A DNA stretch of 64,000 nt from contig NZ_JAUSSZ010000008.1 of NCBI RefSeq assembly GCF_030812595.1, forward strand, positions 1-64,000, given 5' to 3'. This document shows positions 1 through 8,903 of the stretch, piece after piece. A program made the translations under genes and the position numbers. This DNA is from Arthrobacter bambusae (GTDB taxonomy: Bacteria; Actinomycetota; Actinomycetes; Actinomycetales; Micrococcaceae). The notes beneath the pieces are model-generated. The model ran no database searches. It saw only the letters and a list, made by a program, of their open reading frames with translations, and was not told the origin of the DNA. Position 1 is the stretch's first letter. Every line of letters begins with the position of its first letter.

Positions 1-2
1 AA

Positions 3-30
3 CGCTCGGCTGGAAAACTCCAGCCGAGCG
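3..30. terminator. Perfect hairpin, terminator-like
   Basis: CGCTCGGCTGGA at 3-14 pairs perfectly with its complement at 19-30 around an AAAC loop. There is no clear T-tract on either side. It probably ends transcription of the gene beyond the left edge, but the direction cannot be decided from this window. Confidence 0.5.
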
Positions 31-191
31 CCTACGTGATTTACTACTAACCACCTAACCAACAGGTGTTGCAACGACCCCTAGAAACCGCCCACTCGGG
101 TGCCCGTCCACCGATCCCCATATGAGGCATCAAGGAGCTCCGGGCAGTTCCGAGAGACGTAAAGCTGGTACTGACGCACACGGATGAAAAG

Positions 192-229
192 CGATAGCCG
201 CCAAGAACACATGTTCTTGGCGGCTATCG
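192..229 (-). terminator. Rho-independent terminator of ychF
   Basis: A 17-bp perfect stem (192-208 with 213-229) closes on a 4-nt loop. On the minus strand it is followed by CTTTTC. It lies 25 bp past the ychF stop codon, so it is a well-placed terminator for that gene. Confidence 0.85.
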
Positions 230-253
230 GAAGGGCCTCAGGGAGATCAATAA

Positions 254-1339
254 CTACACGTTGAAGCGGAACTCCACTACGTCGCCGTCGGCCATGACGT
301 ATTCCTTGCCTTCAATACGGACCTTGCCGCGGGACTTGGCCTCGGCCATGGATCCGGCGTCGATCAGGTCATCGTAGGAGACAACTTCCGCCTTGATGAA
401 TCCGCGCTGGAAATCGGTGTGGATGACTCCTGCGGCCTGCGGCGCGGTATCGCCCTGGTGGATCGTCCAGGCGCGTGCTTCTTTCGGACCGGCCGTCAGG
501 TAGGTCTGCAGTCCCAGTGTGTGGAACCCGACGCGCGCCAGTTGGTCAAGGCCGGATTCCTCCTGGCCGTTCATCTCGAGCATCTCGCGGGCTTCTTCTT
601 CGTCGAGTTCGACGAGATCGGATTCCAACTTGGCGTCGAGGAAAATGCAGTCAGCCGGCGCCACCATGGCGCGGAGCTCCTCTTGCTTTTCCGGGCTGCC
701 CAGGATTCCTTCGTCCGAGTTGAAGACGTAGATGAAGGGCTTGGCCGTGAGGAGGCTGAGTTCCTTGAGGTGCTCCATCTCGAGTTTGTCACTCTTCACG
801 GAGGAGAAGATGGTGTCGCCACGCTCCAGAACGGCCTGGGCTGCCAGGATTGCCGCGAGTTCCGCGGCCTCCCGCTTCTTGATCTTGACTTCTTTTTCGA
901 TCCGGGGAATGGCCTTTTCGATCGTCTGGAGATCGGCCAGGATCAGTTCGGTGTTGATCGTCTCAATGTCGGAGCGCGGATCGACTTTGCCGTCGACGTG
1001 GACAACGTCGGGGTCATCGAAGACGCGGATGACTTGGGCGATGGCTTCTGCTTCGCGGATGTTCGCGAGGAACTTGTTGCCCAGGCCTTCACCTTCGGAG
1101 GCGCCCTTGACGATTCCTGCAATGTCAACGAAGGAGACGACGGCGGGCAGCAGCCGCTGCGATCCGAAGACCTCCGCCAACTTCTGCAGGCGCGGGTCCG
1201 GCAGGTTGACCACGCCGACGTTTGGCTCGATGGTGGCGAACGGGTAGTTCGCGGCCAGCACCTGGTTGCGGGTCAGTGCGTTGAAAAGAGTTGATTTGCC
1301 GACGTTGGGCAGTCCGACGATGCCAATAGTAAGAGCCAC
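254..1339 (-). CDS. ychF: Redox-regulated ATPase YchF (Obg-family)
   Basis: A translation-factor-class P-loop ATPase that associates with ribosomes; the family is implicated in stress and redox responses. The 361-residue product has G1 GLPNVGKST at residues 9-17, G3 DIAG at about 72-75, and an FNSDE motif where classical GTPases have NKxD. That NxxE-type change is the YchF hallmark for ATP preference. The C-terminal TGS-like domain (YLTAGPKEARAW, HTDFQRGFIKAEV) is complete. The frame stays open far upstream. I chose the GTG at 1339 because it gives the conserved ALTIGIVGLPN start; an in-frame ATG two codons earlier is the alternative. It appears monocistronic and diverges from rmuC. Confidence 0.95.
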   Translation of the reverse strand: MALTIGIVGLPNVGKSTLFNALTRNQVLAANYPFATIEPNVGVVNLPDPRLQKLAEVFGSQRLLPAVVSFVDIAGIVKGASEGEGLGNKFLANIREAEAIAQVIRVFDDPDVVHVDGKVDPRSDIETINTELILADLQTIEKAIPRIEKEVKIKKREAAELAAILAAQAVLERGDTIFSSVKSDKLEMEHLKELSLLTAKPFIYVFNSDEGILGSPEKQEELRAMVAPADCIFLDAKLESDLVELDEEEAREMLEMNGQEESGLDQLARVGFHTLGLQTYLTAGPKEARAWTIHQGDTAPQAAGVIHTDFQRGFIKAEVVSYDDLIDAGSMAEAKSRGKVRIEGKEYVMADGDVVEFRFNV

Positions 1340-1460
1340 GAGCATTGATTCTACCCGTTGAGTGCCCTTGTCCGCTTTGCGGTGGGAACCCCGCACCCAC
1401 GCCGGGGCGCTGCGACCCTGCTTCGCTATATTGTCGTGCCCCTGTGCCAAGGTTGGTGGC

Positions 1461-2678
1461 ATGGATGGTTTCGCAGTAATTCTCGCTTTGTTCATGCTTC
1501 TTCTCGGAGCGGCCGCCGGTCTGGTGACCGGGTTCGTCCTGTTCCGGCGTCGCAATGCCGCGCTTGAAGAAGATTTCGACGGCGTCTCTGCGCGGCTTGC
1601 CTCGGTGAACGCCCAGTTTGCAGCGGCCGACGCCGAGCGGCGCCTTTTGCTGTCACAGAACCGTGAACTGAACGAGTCCAGGAACCAGGACGGCAACGTA
1701 TTGCGTGCTCTCGCCCCCGTTGCCGAGAAGCTGACGGCCGTCCAGCAACAGGTCTCCCTTCTGGAGCGTGATCGGTTGGAGCAGTACGGCCACCTCGCCC
1801 AGCAGCTCCAGGAAGCCCGGCTGTCCGATGAGCAATTGCTGCGCTCTACGCATGCCTTGGCCTCCGCCCTCCGGTCCAACAGCGCCCGGGGCCAGTGGGG
1901 TGAAGTCCAGCTGCGCCGGGTAGTGGAAGCCGCTGGCATGCTGCGTCACGTCGATTTTCAGGAGCAGGTGCATTCCGCTTCCGCCGAAAGCACCATCCGG
2001 CCTGATCTTGTGGTCCAGTTACCGGGTGGGAAGCAGCTGGTGGTGGACGCAAAGGTTCCGCTGGCGTCCTACCTCGCCGCCCAGGAACAGGGCAACACCA
2101 GGCATCCGGCAGAGAGCGGCACCCAGCCGGTGGGCAATGGAACGGATGCTTTGCTGCTCGCGCATGCGAAGGCCCTCAAATCCCACGTGGATGCGCTGGG
2201 GTCCAAGAAGTACTGGGACATCCCGGGCAACTCCCCTGAGCTTGTGATCTGCTTCCTGCCGGCGGAATCCATCCTGGCCGCCGCACTCGAGGCGGACCCG
2301 GCGCTTTTGGATCACGCGTTGTCCCGGAACGTGGTGCTTGCGTCTCCCGGCACTTTGTTGGCAGTTCTTAAGTCGGTTGCCTTCACGTGGCGCCAGGACG
2401 TCCTGACGGACAACGCCCGGGAACTCTTCGAACTCGCCCGGCAGCTGTACGAACGCATGGGAACCCTCGGAGACAACGTAGGCAAACTGGGTTCGTCGTT
2501 GAAGACTTCGGTGGATCGCTACAACGCACTCGTCGGAACGCTCGAAGCGCGCGTCTTGCCGACAGCGCGGAAACTCAACTCCATGGACACGGACGGCCTG
2601 GTGTCACCGTCAGCTGTGGAAGCAGTGCCGCGGACCCTTGCCGCGCCCGAACTCATTGAAGGAGAATCCGCCGCCTAG
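1461..2678 (+). CDS. rmuC: DNA recombination protein RmuC
   Basis: RmuC-family protein, a membrane-anchored nuclease-like protein thought to limit inversions and recombination at repeats. The 405-residue product starts with a hydrophobic helix (about residues 4-25, ending in FRRRN). A coiled-coil stretch of about 100 residues follows, then the RmuC core with RGQWGEVQLRRVVEAAGM, VVDAKVPL and the SPGTLLAVLKSVAFTWRQ block. The ATG at 1461 places the membrane segment at the N-terminus; an open frame extends 33 codons further upstream but reads as non-conserved sequence. It diverges from ychF and converges on ispH. Confidence 0.92.
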   Translation: MDGFAVILALFMLLLGAAAGLVTGFVLFRRRNAALEEDFDGVSARLASVNAQFAAADAERRLLLSQNRELNESRNQDGNVLRALAPVAEKLTAVQQQVSLLERDRLEQYGHLAQQLQEARLSDEQLLRSTHALASALRSNSARGQWGEVQLRRVVEAAGMLRHVDFQEQVHSASAESTIRPDLVVQLPGGKQLVVDAKVPLASYLAAQEQGNTRHPAESGTQPVGNGTDALLLAHAKALKSHVDALGSKKYWDIPGNSPELVICFLPAESILAAALEADPALLDHALSRNVVLASPGTLLAVLKSVAFTWRQDVLTDNARELFELARQLYERMGTLGDNVGKLGSSLKTSVDRYNALVGTLEARVLPTARKLNSMDTDGLVSPSAVEAVPRTLAAPELIEGESAA

Positions 2679-2713
2679 GACCACAGAGACAGGTCCCGTA
2701 GTGGCTCGGGCCG

Positions 2714-2755
2714 GGACCGGACTACGAAGCGTACCGGGTCCGGACCGGACTACGA
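2714..2755. repeat. 14-bp direct repeat overlapping the ispH 3' end
   Basis: GGACCGGACTACGA occurs at 2714-2727 and again at 2742-2755, 28 bp apart. The second copy contains the ispH stop codon, so the first looks like a small duplication of the gene's end. Confidence 0.6.
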
Positions 2756-3835
2756 GCTGGGGCGGTTCCCACGTCCGCCCAGGGCGCGGGAGACGTCTCC
2801 GGCTTCTTTGAGGGTGGCGCGCAGTTCCTTCGGCAGGGAGAACAGCAGGTCTTCCTCCGCCGTCACCACCTCTTCAACCGCACCGTAGCCATAGTCCGCA
2901 AGCAAGCGCAGAACGTCCTGAACCAGGACCTCGGGGACGGAAGCGCCGGAGGTGACGCCCACTGTGGCAACGCCCTCGAACCAGCTCTCGTCGACCTCGT
3001 TCGCGAAATCGACACGGTAGGAGGCCTTGGCACCATACTCGAGCGCCACTTCGACGAGCCGCACGGAGTTGGATGAATTCGCCGATCCCACCACGATCAC
3101 CAAGTCAGCCTGAGGGGCAATCTTCTTGATGGCCACTTGGCGGTTGGTGGTGGCATAGCAAATGTCGTCACTGGGCGGATCCTGAAGCGTAGGGAACCGC
3201 TCCTTGAGCATCCGTACGGTCTCCATGGTCTCGTCGACGCTGAGGGTGGTCTGCGAAAGCCAGATGGTCTTCTCCGGATTGCGCACGCTGACCTTGTCCA
3301 CTTCGTGCGGGCCGTTGATGATCTGGATGTGCTCCGGCGCTTCTCCGGCCGTTCCTTCTACTTCCTCATGACCATCGTGGCCGATGAGGAGAATATCGTA
3401 GTCTTCCTTGGCGAAGCGAACGGCTTCGCGGTGCACCTTCGTGACGAGGGGGCAGGTGGCATCGATGGTGCGCAGGCCGCGGTCTTCGGCCGACTGCACC
3501 ACAGCCGGGGACACGCCATGGGCGGAGAAGATCACCAAGGCGCCTTCGGGCACCTCGTCCGTCTCTTCGACGAAGATGGCACCCTGCTCCTCCAGCGAGG
3601 AGACTACGTGCACGTTATGCACGATCTGCTTACGCACGTATACGGGCGGCCCATAGTGTTCCAGTGCCTTCTCCACTGCGATGACTGCGCGGTCGACGCC
3701 TGCGCAATATCCGCGGGGCGCCGCCAGCAAGACCCGTTTGGAACCGGAGACCGGAGCGGCGGCCAGCACCTCTTCCGGCGTCCGACGCCTACGCGGGACA
3801 GAGGGCATCGGGATGGAAACTGCTGAGCTGGTCAT
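2750..3835 (-). CDS. ispH: 4-hydroxy-3-methylbut-2-enyl diphosphate reductase
   Basis: Last enzyme of the MEP isoprenoid pathway. It is a [4Fe-4S] enzyme that reduces HMBPP to IPP and DMAPP. All three cluster cysteines are visible, in [20 protein letters not shown] and [10 protein letters not shown]. The conserved [11 protein letters not shown] and [12 protein letters not shown] substrate motifs are also present. At 361 residues it has a Ser/Pro/Arg-rich N-terminal extension of about 30 residues, common in actinobacteria. Its start overlaps the stop of the upstream membrane-protein gene by 4 bp (3832-3835), implying translational coupling. It converges on rmuC. Confidence 0.96.
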   Translation of the reverse strand: MTSSAVSIPMPSVPRRRRTPEEVLAAAPVSGSKRVLLAAPRGYCAGVDRAVIAVEKALEHYGPPVYVRKQIVHNVHVVSSLEEQGAIFVEETDEVPEGALVIFSAHGVSPAVVQSAEDRGLRTIDATCPLVTKVHREAVRFAKEDYDILLIGHDGHEEVEGTAGEAPEHIQIINGPHEVDKVSVRNPEKTIWLSQTTLSVDETMETVRMLKERFPTLQDPPSDDICYATTNRQVAIKKIAPQADLVIVVGSANSSNSVRLVEVALEYGAKASYRVDFANEVDESWFEGVATVGVTSGASVPEVLVQDVLRLLADYGYGAVEEVVTAEEDLLFSLPKELRATLKEAGDVSRALGGRGNRPSS

Positions 3836-4722
3836 CCCTCCATGCTACCGGCAGCATTCGCCCGTCCGCTCGGCCTGGTCCTGCGTGAGAAAATCACACC
3901 GAGCAGGCCCAGAACCGCAAGCACTCCTGCGGCAATCCAAGCGACGGTTATCCAGCCGTTGAAATTGTCGACTGACGCTGCCACCAACTCCCGTGCGAAA
4001 AGGCCGCCTGTGGCGGTTCCGCCCAGGCCAGCATCGCCAGCGCCCTTCAGCACCGTCGTGGCCGCTTGCCATACCGCGGCGACTGCGGCCAATCCCAGTC
4101 CAGTGAACAAGAGGAGCGGGCCTTTGCGCTTCGCGGCAAGCAACCCCAGGGCAAACAGCAACATGGCGCCGAGGGCGGGAATCCACCACATCGGCGCGTA
4201 CGCGGAGATCGCGTCTACCTGCTGGCGTTGCGCGGGACCCCCGATGTTGATCAAGGTGGAATCCGGCGTCGGAATGGGAAGGCCGGTTGCCGTATGCAGC
4301 CGGTCCGCCGCGAGCTTGGCCAAGGGCCCGACGTCGAGCACCAATGACGTCCCGGAAGTCGAGTTCCCGGAGCCGGCGTCGCCTGCGAAATTCAGTTGGT
4401 GGCTCCGGCGTAGCGTTTCATTCCACGCTTGTGGGTATTCGGGCCAGGTGGACATTGCGGTGGCCGCGTCCTTGAGGAACGAAGCGCCAAGTTGTTCCAC
4501 TGGCGCCGGAAGGTTGATTTTGGATTCAAGGCTAGCCACGGCGGTCGCCGCGAGGCGTGCCTGGAACGCTTGGTCCTTTCCGATCGACGAGGTGAGCGCT
4601 ACAAACCCGTCTTCCCGGACGATATTGGCGTCCGTCCATGCCATCGGGACGGCGATTGCTGTGAGCAGAAGGGCAAAGATCACTGCGATTGCAGAGACGA
4701 ACGTGCGCAATGGATTCCTCAA
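3832..4722 (-). CDS. Membrane protein of unknown function
   Basis: A 296-residue protein with an N-terminal membrane helix (about residues 8-29). An extracytoplasmic region of about 150 residues follows, then three hydrophobic helices ([50 protein letters not shown]) and a basic tail. I recognise no catalytic motif. It overlaps ispH by 4 bp and is transcribed with it, and it diverges from xseA, so a house-keeping envelope role is plausible but inferred. Confidence 0.8.
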   Translation of the reverse strand: MRNPLRTFVSAIAVIFALLLTAIAVPMAWTDANIVREDGFVALTSSIGKDQAFQARLAATAVASLESKINLPAPVEQLGASFLKDAATAMSTWPEYPQAWNETLRRSHQLNFAGDAGSGNSTSGTSLVLDVGPLAKLAADRLHTATGLPIPTPDSTLINIGGPAQRQQVDAISAYAPMWWIPALGAMLLFALGLLAAKRKGPLLLFTGLGLAAVAAVWQAATTVLKGAGDAGLGGTATGGLFARELVAASVDNFNGWITVAWIAAGVLAVLGLLGVIFSRRTRPSGRANAAGSMEG

Positions 4723-4904
4723 GTTCGGAGTGCAGCAGTTCCAGGCGGGGCTACGACGAGTAAATGTCAGTCATGCATGCTACAAGGTATGGATAGAGTT
4801 GGAAGCCTGCCGCCGGCTTTTCACCAGCAGTGCTACCGGCACCCCTTAGCAAAGTACCAGCGAGGACGGAACCATGCACCAGCCACCAACAGGAGGCTAC
4901 ACGC

Positions 4905-6395
4905 GTGTCCTATGATGCCGTGCCCGGCGGGACGCCGCGTGCGTTGCCGATTTCCGGATTCCCGAACCCGGGATCCTCGGAAGCAGAGTCCGCCGGGGTT
5001 GAATCCACAAAGACCGAGTCAACCCTGCCTGCGACAGCGTCGGAGACAAGTCCCGACAATCCCTGGCCGCTGCAGCTGCTCTCCCGCAAGCTGAAGACCC
5101 ACATAGAACGTGCCCCGGCCGCGTGGATCGAAGGCCAGGTCATCGAACTCAATCGCCGGGGCGGCAGCGCTTTCGTGACGCTGCGGGACACCGACGCTGA
5201 AATCTCCTTGCCCGGGTCGCTGTGGTCCAACGTCATGGACCGCCAGAAGGTGCCGCTGGAGCGTGGCTCACGCGTAGTGGCTTTGGTGAAACCGGAATTC
5301 TGGCTCAAGACCGGTCGGCTTAATATGTCGATCAAGGACATCCGTCCGGTCGGCCTTGGCGATCTCCTCGCGAGGATCGAGCGCTTGCGCCAGGCCCTTG
5401 GCGCTGAAGGGTTGTTTTCCGAGGCGAGGAAGAAGCGCCTCCCCCTGCTACCCCACCGGATCGGACTCATCACCGGCCGCGATTCGGACGCAAAGAAAGA
5501 CGTACTTCGCAATGCGGCACTTCGCTGGCCCGCCGTCGAATTCGCCGTCCGCGAGGTCGCGGTCCAGGGCGTCACCGCGGTCAGCCAGATCCTGGCTGCG
5601 CTCAAGGAACTCGACGCCGATCCGCGCGTTGATGTGATCGTGATCGCCCGTGGCGGCGGAGCCCTGGAAGATCTGCTTCCGTTCAGCAACGAAGAACTGG
5701 TCCGGGCGGTATCCAGTGCGACTACTCCGGTGGTCAGTGCGATTGGCCATGAGGCCGACCACCCCATCCTGGACGACGTGGCAGACCTTCGTGCATCTAC
5801 TCCCACCGATGCCGCAAAAAGGATCGTTCCTGACGTCGCCGAGGAACTGGCGAGTGTGCGGCAGGCCCGCGAGCAGCTACGCCGCGGCGTGGGACGCCTG
5901 GTGGATCGCGAAACGGACCGGCTCCACGCGCTCAGGTCCCGCCCGGTGTTGGCCTCCCCCGAGAGAATGGTCACGGTACGGGAAGAGGACGTCGAACGGC
6001 TCCGGAAGCATGCCCACACGGCGGTAAGTTCCGCAGTGATCCGCGCACTTGACCAAGTGCACCACCTCCGCGCCCAAGTGAGGGCGTTGTCTCCCCAAAA
6101 GACGCTCGACCGCGGGTACGCCGTCGTCCAGCTTGCAGGCGCGGACGGCGCGGGCCACGGAGTCGTCCGGAGCCCGGACCAGGCCCCTGACGGCACTGGA
6201 CTGACGCTCCGGTTGGCGGAAGGCCGCCTTGCTGCGGTATCGTCCGGACCCGCCGAATCGTCCGGAGCTGCCGTATCGTCCGGACCCGCCGAATCGTCCG
6301 GAGCTGCCGTATCGTCCGGAGCTGCCTATCGTCCGGAGCTGCAGGCACCCCAGCAAACACCAACAAGCATCCGCAAAACGAGGACTGAGAAATGA
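4905..6395 (+). CDS. xseA: Exodeoxyribonuclease VII large subunit
   Basis: Large subunit of exonuclease VII, which degrades single-stranded DNA together with XseB. The 496-residue product has an N-terminal OB-fold (WIEGQVIELNRRGGSAFVTLRD), then the nuclease core (RIGLITGRDSDAKKDVL, DVIVIARGGGALEDLLPFSNEELVRA, SAIGHEADHPILDDVADLRASTPTDAA), a coiled-coil and the DRGYAVVQ end. I chose the GTG at 4905 because AGGAGG lies 9 nt upstream; the open frame before it is not conserved. The last 45 residues are a Ser/Gly/Ala hexapeptide repeat not normal for the family. It overlaps xseB by 4 bp. Confidence 0.95.
   Translation: MSYDAVPGGTPRALPISGFPNPGSSEAESAGVESTKTESTLPATASETSPDNPWPLQLLSRKLKTHIERAPAAWIEGQVIELNRRGGSAFVTLRDTDAEISLPGSLWSNVMDRQKVPLERGSRVVALVKPEFWLKTGRLNMSIKDIRPVGLGDLLARIERLRQALGAEGLFSEARKKRLPLLPHRIGLITGRDSDAKKDVLRNAALRWPAVEFAVREVAVQGVTAVSQILAALKELDADPRVDVIVIARGGGALEDLLPFSNEELVRAVSSATTPVVSAIGHEADHPILDDVADLRASTPTDAAKRIVPDVAEELASVRQAREQLRRGVGRLVDRETDRLHALRSRPVLASPERMVTVREEDVERLRKHAHTAVSSAVIRALDQVHHLRAQVRALSPQKTLDRGYAVVQLAGADGAGHGVVRSPDQAPDGTGLTLRLAEGRLAAVSSGPAESSGAAVSSGPAESSGAAVSSGAAYRPELQAPQQTPTSIRKTRTEK
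6240..6337 (+). repeat. 18-bp tandem repeats encoding SSG hexapeptides in XseA tail
   Basis: TCGTCCGGA recurs at 6240, 6258, 6276, 6294, 6312 and 6329. The spacing is exactly 18 bp four times and 17 bp for the last step, where one G is missing. In frame this encodes alternating AVSSGP/AESSGA hexapeptides; the 1-nt loss switches frame so the protein ends AYRPELQAP. Confidence 0.9.
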
Positions 6396-6646
6396 CTACA
6401 GAACACACGCCCGCGGCGCAGGCTTCCGCCGAGAACCTGGACGCTCTCAACTATGAGGAAGCCCGCGAGCAGCTAATGGCCGTGGTTGGCCGCCTGGAAG
6501 CCGGCGGAGCAAGCCTTGAGGAATCACTCGCCCTCTGGGAACGCGGCGAGGCTTTGGCACAGCGCTGCGAAGAGTGGCTCGAGGGTGCCCGCAGAAGGCT
6601 GGCCGCGGCCCGGAACAACAGCGAGGACGTACCGCCGGCCCCTTAG
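6392..6646 (+). CDS. xseB: Exodeoxyribonuclease VII small subunit
   Basis: Small subunit of exonuclease VII, 84 residues, the normal size. The family core is clear: LNYEEAREQLMAVVGRLEAGG then LEESLALWERGEALAQRCEEWLEGAR. It follows xseA with an ATGA overlap (6392-6395), so the two subunits are translationally coupled. Its TAG stop (6644-6646) interlocks with the TAA stop of the convergent ppk2 gene in the tetranucleotide TTAG. Confidence 0.95.
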   Translation: MTTEHTPAAQASAENLDALNYEEAREQLMAVVGRLEAGGASLEESLALWERGEALAQRCEEWLEGARRRLAAARNNSEDVPPAP

Positions 6647-7497
6647 GATTCGACGGCCAAGGCCCGTTCGGCCGCTACGTCAAACTCGGCTTTCGGCCAT
6701 CTCAGGTCCAGCTTCCCGAGGGCTTCGAGCAGAAGCTCCTGGACAGCGATCCTCGCAAACCATTTCTTGTTCGCCGGAACCACATACCAGGGCGCCACAT
6801 CGGTTGAAGTTTTCTCGAACACCAGCTGGTAGGCCTCCATGTAGGAATCCCAAAGGGCGCGTTCCTTCAGATCGCTCGTGTTGTACTTCCAGTGCTTGGA
6901 CGGGTCATCCAATCGCGCCAGCAGGCGCGTTTTTTGTTCGTCACGGCTGATGTTGAGCATGACCTTGACGATCGTCGTGCCTTGTTCGGCAAGGCGCGCC
7001 TCGAACTCGTTGATGGCTGCATAGCGCCGTTCCAGTTCAGCTTCATTGGCCCAACCGTGCACGCGGTGTATCAGCACGTCCTCGTAGTGGGAGCGGTCAA
7101 AAACCCCGACGATCCCAGGGCCGGGCAGTGCCCTTTCGACGCGCCACAGGAAATCGTGCACCTTCTCCTCATCAGTCGGAGCCTTGAACGGAACAACCTT
7201 GACTCCCTGGGGGTCCATCGATCCCACGACGTGCTCAACGATCCCGCCTTTGCCTGCGGTGTCCATAGCCTGCAGGATCAACAGCACCCGTTTGGAGCTG
7301 CCGAATTTTCCCTCGGCGAAGAGCATCTCCTGCAGGACATCCAAACGGCCGTCCTGCGCTTCCAGCAAAGCGACGCCGTCAGGCTTCTTCCCCTTGTACC
7401 CGGGCGTCGATTCGGGGTCTACGGCCTCCAACGAGAAACCGGGACCGGCCTTCAAGATCGCGGATACCTGCCTAGTGAACTCCTTGATGCCGGCCAT
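6643..7497 (-). CDS. ppk2: Polyphosphate:nucleotide phosphotransferase, PPK2 family
   Basis: Transfers phosphate between polyphosphate and a nucleoside mono- or diphosphate. The 284-residue single-domain protein has Walker A AMDTAGKGG, Walker B VFDRSHYEDVL, the lid NISRDEQKTRLLARLDDPSKHWKY and the PWYVVPANKKWFAR block, all typical of PPK2. Single-domain forms are usually class I or class III; the subclass cannot be fixed by eye. It is convergent with xseB and downstream of alaA on the same strand with a 50-bp gap. Confidence 0.93.
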   Translation of the reverse strand: MAGIKEFTRQVSAILKAGPGFSLEAVDPESTPGYKGKKPDGVALLEAQDGRLDVLQEMLFAEGKFGSSKRVLLILQAMDTAGKGGIVEHVVGSMDPQGVKVVPFKAPTDEEKVHDFLWRVERALPGPGIVGVFDRSHYEDVLIHRVHGWANEAELERRYAAINEFEARLAEQGTTIVKVMLNISRDEQKTRLLARLDDPSKHWKYNTSDLKERALWDSYMEAYQLVFEKTSTDVAPWYVVPANKKWFARIAVQELLLEALGKLDLRWPKAEFDVAAERALAVES

Positions 7498-7547
7498 GTC
7501 GATGTCCCCTTTGGTCAGGCTGCATTCCTCGCGGCTTGCACAACAGG

Positions 7548-8768
7548 CTAGTTGCCTTGGTACCGCCCGAGGAAGTCCGCCATGCGGCCGATCGCTTCTT
7601 CAATATCCTTGACGTTCGGCAGCGTCACCATGCGGAAGTGGTCAGGACGAACCCAGTTGAACGCCCGGCCGTGCGAGACGAGGATCTTTTGTTCCCTGAG
7701 TAGGTCGAGGACGAACTTCTCATCGTCGCGGATGCTGTACACCTCGGGGTCGAGCTTCGGGAACAGGTAGAGGGCTCCCCTGGCCTGTTGTGTGCTCACG
7801 CCCGGGATGGCATTAAGCAGGTCGTAGGCCTTGTTCCGCTGTTCGAGGAGCCTGCCGCCGGGCAGGATGAGATCGTTGATGCTTTGGTGGCCGCCGAGGG
7901 CCGTCTGGATGGCATGCTGTGCCGGCACGTTGGCGCACAGGCGCATGTTGGCCAGCAGGTTGATGCCCTCGAGGTAGTCCGCGGCGTCTTTCTTGGGACC
8001 GGAGATTGCCATCCAACCGGCACGGTAGCCACACACCCGGTAGGCCTTGGACAATCCGCTGAACGTCAGGCAAAGGACGTCGTCGCCGGTGAGCCCGGCA
8101 AGATTCACGTGGACAGCGTCTTCGTAGAGGATCTTCTCGTAGATCTCATCGGCAAACACCACAAGGCCGTGCTTTTCAGCCAGGGCAACGATCTTCTTGA
8201 GGGTCTCCTCCGGGTACACGGCACCCGTAGGGTTGTTGGGGTTGATGACCACGATGCCCTTGGTTCGAGGCGTGATCTTGGATTCCATGTCCCCAAGGTC
8301 CGGCTGCCACCCCGATTCTTCGTCGCACAAATAGTGGACAGGACGCCCGCCGGCCAGTGCCACCGAGGCGGTCCAGAGCGGGTAATCGGGGGTAGGAACG
8401 AGAATCTCATCTCCCGCTTCCAGCAAAGCCATGAGCGACATGGTGATGAGTTCGCTCACCCCGTTGCCGAGGTAAATGTCGTCAACGTGGATGTTTTGGA
8501 TGCCCCGGGTCTGGTAGTACTGGGAGACAGCGGTGCGGGCCGAGAAAATTCCCCGGGAATCGCTATACCCCTGGGCGTGGGGCAGGTGGCGGATCATGTC
8601 CACCAAAATCGCGTCCGGCGCTTCAAATCCGAACGGAGCCGGGTTTCCGATATTCAGTTTGAGGATGCGGTGACCCTCTGCCTCCATCTGCTGGGCGGCC
8701 TGAAGAATCGGTCCACGGATGTCGTAAAGGACATTATGAAGCTTGGTGGACTGCTTGAATTCTGCCAT
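7548..8768 (-). CDS. alaA: Alanine transaminase-type PLP aminotransferase
   Basis: Class I aminotransferase of 406 residues, co-linear with E. coli AlaA (glutamate-pyruvate transaminase). Shared stretches include LKLNIGNPAPFGFEAPDAIL, the YLGNGVSELI cofactor region, NPNNPTGAVYPEE, FADEIYEKILYED and LCANVPAQHAIQTALGG. The PLP lysine lies in SGLSKAYRVCGYR. It likely makes alanine from pyruvate in the cytoplasm. It may be co-transcribed with ppk2. Confidence 0.92.
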   Translation of the reverse strand: MAEFKQSTKLHNVLYDIRGPILQAAQQMEAEGHRILKLNIGNPAPFGFEAPDAILVDMIRHLPHAQGYSDSRGIFSARTAVSQYYQTRGIQNIHVDDIYLGNGVSELITMSLMALLEAGDEILVPTPDYPLWTASVALAGGRPVHYLCDEESGWQPDLGDMESKITPRTKGIVVINPNNPTGAVYPEETLKKIVALAEKHGLVVFADEIYEKILYEDAVHVNLAGLTGDDVLCLTFSGLSKAYRVCGYRAGWMAISGPKKDAADYLEGINLLANMRLCANVPAQHAIQTALGGHQSINDLILPGGRLLEQRNKAYDLLNAIPGVSTQQARGALYLFPKLDPEVYSIRDDEKFVLDLLREQKILVSHGRAFNWVRPDHFRMVTLPNVKDIEEAIGRMADFLGRYQGN

Positions 8769-8848
8769 TCATCAAATATGCCATACAGGGGATGTACTTC
8801 AGTTGAGACATCACTCACACTCACTGCGGCGGCGGCGAAGCCCCAACG

Positions 8849-8889
8849 ACGACGGCGGCAAGGCACCAAAGGTTCCTCGCCGCCGTCGT
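8849..8889 (-). terminator. Hairpin after the osmoprotectant ABC operon
   Basis: ACGACGGCGGC at 8849-8859 pairs with 8879-8889, extended inward by an AGG/CCT step after one mismatch. It lies 15 bp past the stop of the substrate-binding protein gene. There is no strong T-tract. Confidence 0.6.
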
Positions 8890-8903
8890 TCGTAACAGGG
8901 GAC

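Larger units (their letters stand above)
1..253. other. Non-coding left edge
   Basis: I see no convincing gene here. The stretch holds two strong hairpins, annotated separately, and otherwise unremarkable sequence downstream of ychF. No tRNA cloverleaf or CCA end could be recognised. Confidence 0.5.

Noticed and set aside
254-1939. 561-residue version of YchF
   Set aside because: The first 200 residues are Arg/Ser/Pro-rich, cover the rmuC gene in antisense and are not part of the family; the real start is at 1339 or 1345.
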